Assembly: GCA_021805985.1 (NCBI GenBank)
Contig: JAJZDN010000045.1
Coordinates: forward strand, 1-34,078
Origin: Planctomycetota bacterium
GTDB taxonomy: Bacteria > Planctomycetota > Phycisphaerae > WQYP01
Direction: 5' to 3'
Length of the DNA stretch: 34,078 nt
Shown here piece after piece: positions 33,139 to 34,078 of this stretch (the stretch's first letter is position 1; each line of letters begins with the position of its first letter). The notes under the pieces are model-generated. The model saw nothing but the letters and a program-made list of their open reading frames with translations, was not told the DNA's origin and ran no database searches. The translations under genes were made by a program, and so were the position numbers.

Positions 33139-34078
33139 ATGGATCAAGAAATGCCATTCCCGGGTACCCAAAGCGCGTCGGCTGGCGCTACCACCACTGA
33201 CGGGCGTGCTCGAGCTGTTGCCCCGGCAGCGCCGTCCGACATGACGTTCATAAGCAACGAGGCCGGTAGGACACTGCGGGAAAGGTTCTCGGCCCTGCTG
33301 AATACCGATACGCGGCAATTCGATTGCCTGGTTGGATACTTTTTCATCAGCGGGTTTCACAAACTTTATCCCAGTTTGGAAAACATTGAAAAAATCCGAA
33401 TTCTCGTGGGACTTCGTACCGACACTCCCGTCTGGAATCTTTTGCAGGACTCAGGCCAGTCCAACGCAGCGCCCGAAACTTTGCCCTTCCAGCATTTCGC
33501 GTCTCACGCTGAAGTAGAAAAAGAAATGCCCCGCAGCCTGCTCAAGGAACTTGCCGATGCTCCCTACACCGCCGAGGTGGAAGCCGGAGTCCACAAATTC
33601 GTGCAATGGATTGCATCCGGCAAGTTGGAGATAAAAGCACACCCGTCGCAGGATCTGCACGCCAAAGTCTATATCATGACCTTCCATGCGGGAGATCGGG
33701 ATGCCGGACGGGTTATCACTGGCTCCAGCAATCTCACGCAATCCGGCCTGCAGGATAACCTCGAATTCAACGTGGAGTTGAAGAACCGCGCCGATTACGA
33801 GTTTGCCGCCGCCAAATTTAACGAACTCTGGGCGGCCGCGGTTGATGTGTCCAAGCCGTGTGAATCGGCCATTCTCGATCAATCCCCGTATGCACTGTTT
33901 AGCCCCTACGAGCTTTACCTGAAATTTCTCTATGAATATTTTCGCGGGGAACTGAACCGGGCGACCGAACTTGACGCAGCCTCGGTGCCCAGGGGATTTA
34001 AAAAGCTCAAGTACCAGGAAGAAGCGGTACTGACGGCAAAGAAAATTCTGGAAGAATACGGCGGTATTTTCCTTTCCG
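33139..34078 (+). CDS. Phospholipase D-like/helicase protein, N-terminal part (runs off window)
   Basis: The frame is open from ATG 33139 to the window end, giving 313 residues. GGAG at 33126-33129 supports the start; ATG 33241 would drop a low-complexity Ala/Thr-rich lead of 34 residues. Residues about 35-250 are a PLD-type domain: H174-x-K176 (LHAKVYIM) and GSSN (195-198, then LTQSGL...NLEFNVEL), the single-HKD nuclease pattern. YALFSPYELYLKFLYEYF links to the beginning of a helicase domain, with a Q-motif-like LKYQEEAV (Y292-Q293) and EEYGGIFL just before where Walker A should follow. Proteins of this design are SNF2-like helicases seen with DNA methyltransferases in restriction or defence loci (family knowledge). 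The rest, and the partners, are beyond the window. Confidence 0.85.
   Translation, partial: MDQEMPFPGTQSASAGATTTDGRARAVAPAAPSDMTFISNEAGRTLRERFSALLNTDTRQFDCLVGYFFISGFHKLYPSLENIEKIRILVGLRTDTPVWNLLQDSGQSNAAPETLPFQHFASHAEVEKEMPRSLLKELADAPYTAEVEAGVHKFVQWIASGKLEIKAHPSQDLHAKVYIMTFHAGDRDAGRVITGSSNLTQSGLQDNLEFNVELKNRADYEFAAAKFNELWAAAVDVSKPCESAILDQSPYALFSPYELYLKFLYEYFRGELNRATELDAASVPRGFKKLKYQEEAVLTAKKILEEYGGIFLS

Overview
The window reads as a chromosomal segment from a member of the Planctomycetes/PVC group, most likely a Phycisphaerae-type soil or wetland planctomycete. The clues are a pseudopilin-like protein with an H-X9-DG motif, two PEP-CTERM-type surface proteins, a TPR protein carrying a YggX-like domain, planctomycete-style short-period repeats between genes, and a dense run of secreted glycoside hydrolases without SusC/SusD-type transporters. 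The taxonomic call is inference from gene content; there is no rRNA gene here.

Region 1 (1-20824, all + strand) is a carbohydrate-degradation locus. Order: the tail of an unidentified gene, a pseudopilin/H-X9-DG protein, PEP-CTERM protein A, a strong terminator, a large nested inverted repeat, a GH127 beta-L-arabinofuranosidase, 'glutaminase A-like' (DUF4965/DUF5127) protein A, PEP-CTERM-like protein B, glutaminase A-like protein B, a GxGYxYP-family putative glycoside hydrolase, a GH92 alpha-mannosidase and, behind its own promoter, a GH116 beta-glycosidase with a glutamine-amidotransferase-like domain inserted in its N-terminal half. All enzymes carry Sec or Tat export signals. GH127, GH92, GH116 and DUF4965 proteins are all built on (alpha/alpha)6 barrels. 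Together they could strip an arabinosylated, mannosylated and glucosylated plant or algal glycan or glycoprotein, while the PEP-CTERM proteins (PA14-like plus LamG-like modules) could bind substrate at the cell surface.

Region 2 (21001-25630, + strand) is a tight housekeeping or envelope cluster: a sugar-nucleotide epimerase, a lipoprotein alpha/beta hydrolase, an isoprenylcysteine-methyltransferase-like membrane protein, a condensation/acyltransferase-like protein and a ComF phosphoribosyltransferase. It meets tail to tail a - strand GH51 alpha-L-arabinofuranosidase (25641-28103), which probably belongs functionally with Region 1.

Region 3 (28445-31934, + strand) holds a TPR/YggX-like protein, GreA, a TonB-family protein and a metallophosphoesterase, with a palindromic direct repeat before the last gene.

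Region 4 (31935-34078) is about 1.2 kb with little coding potential, rich in degenerate 9-bp-period arrays and containing one 27-codon ORF behind a strong Shine-Dalgarno. It is followed by the 5' part of a phospholipase D-like/helicase gene that runs off the window and may be the edge of a defence or restriction island.
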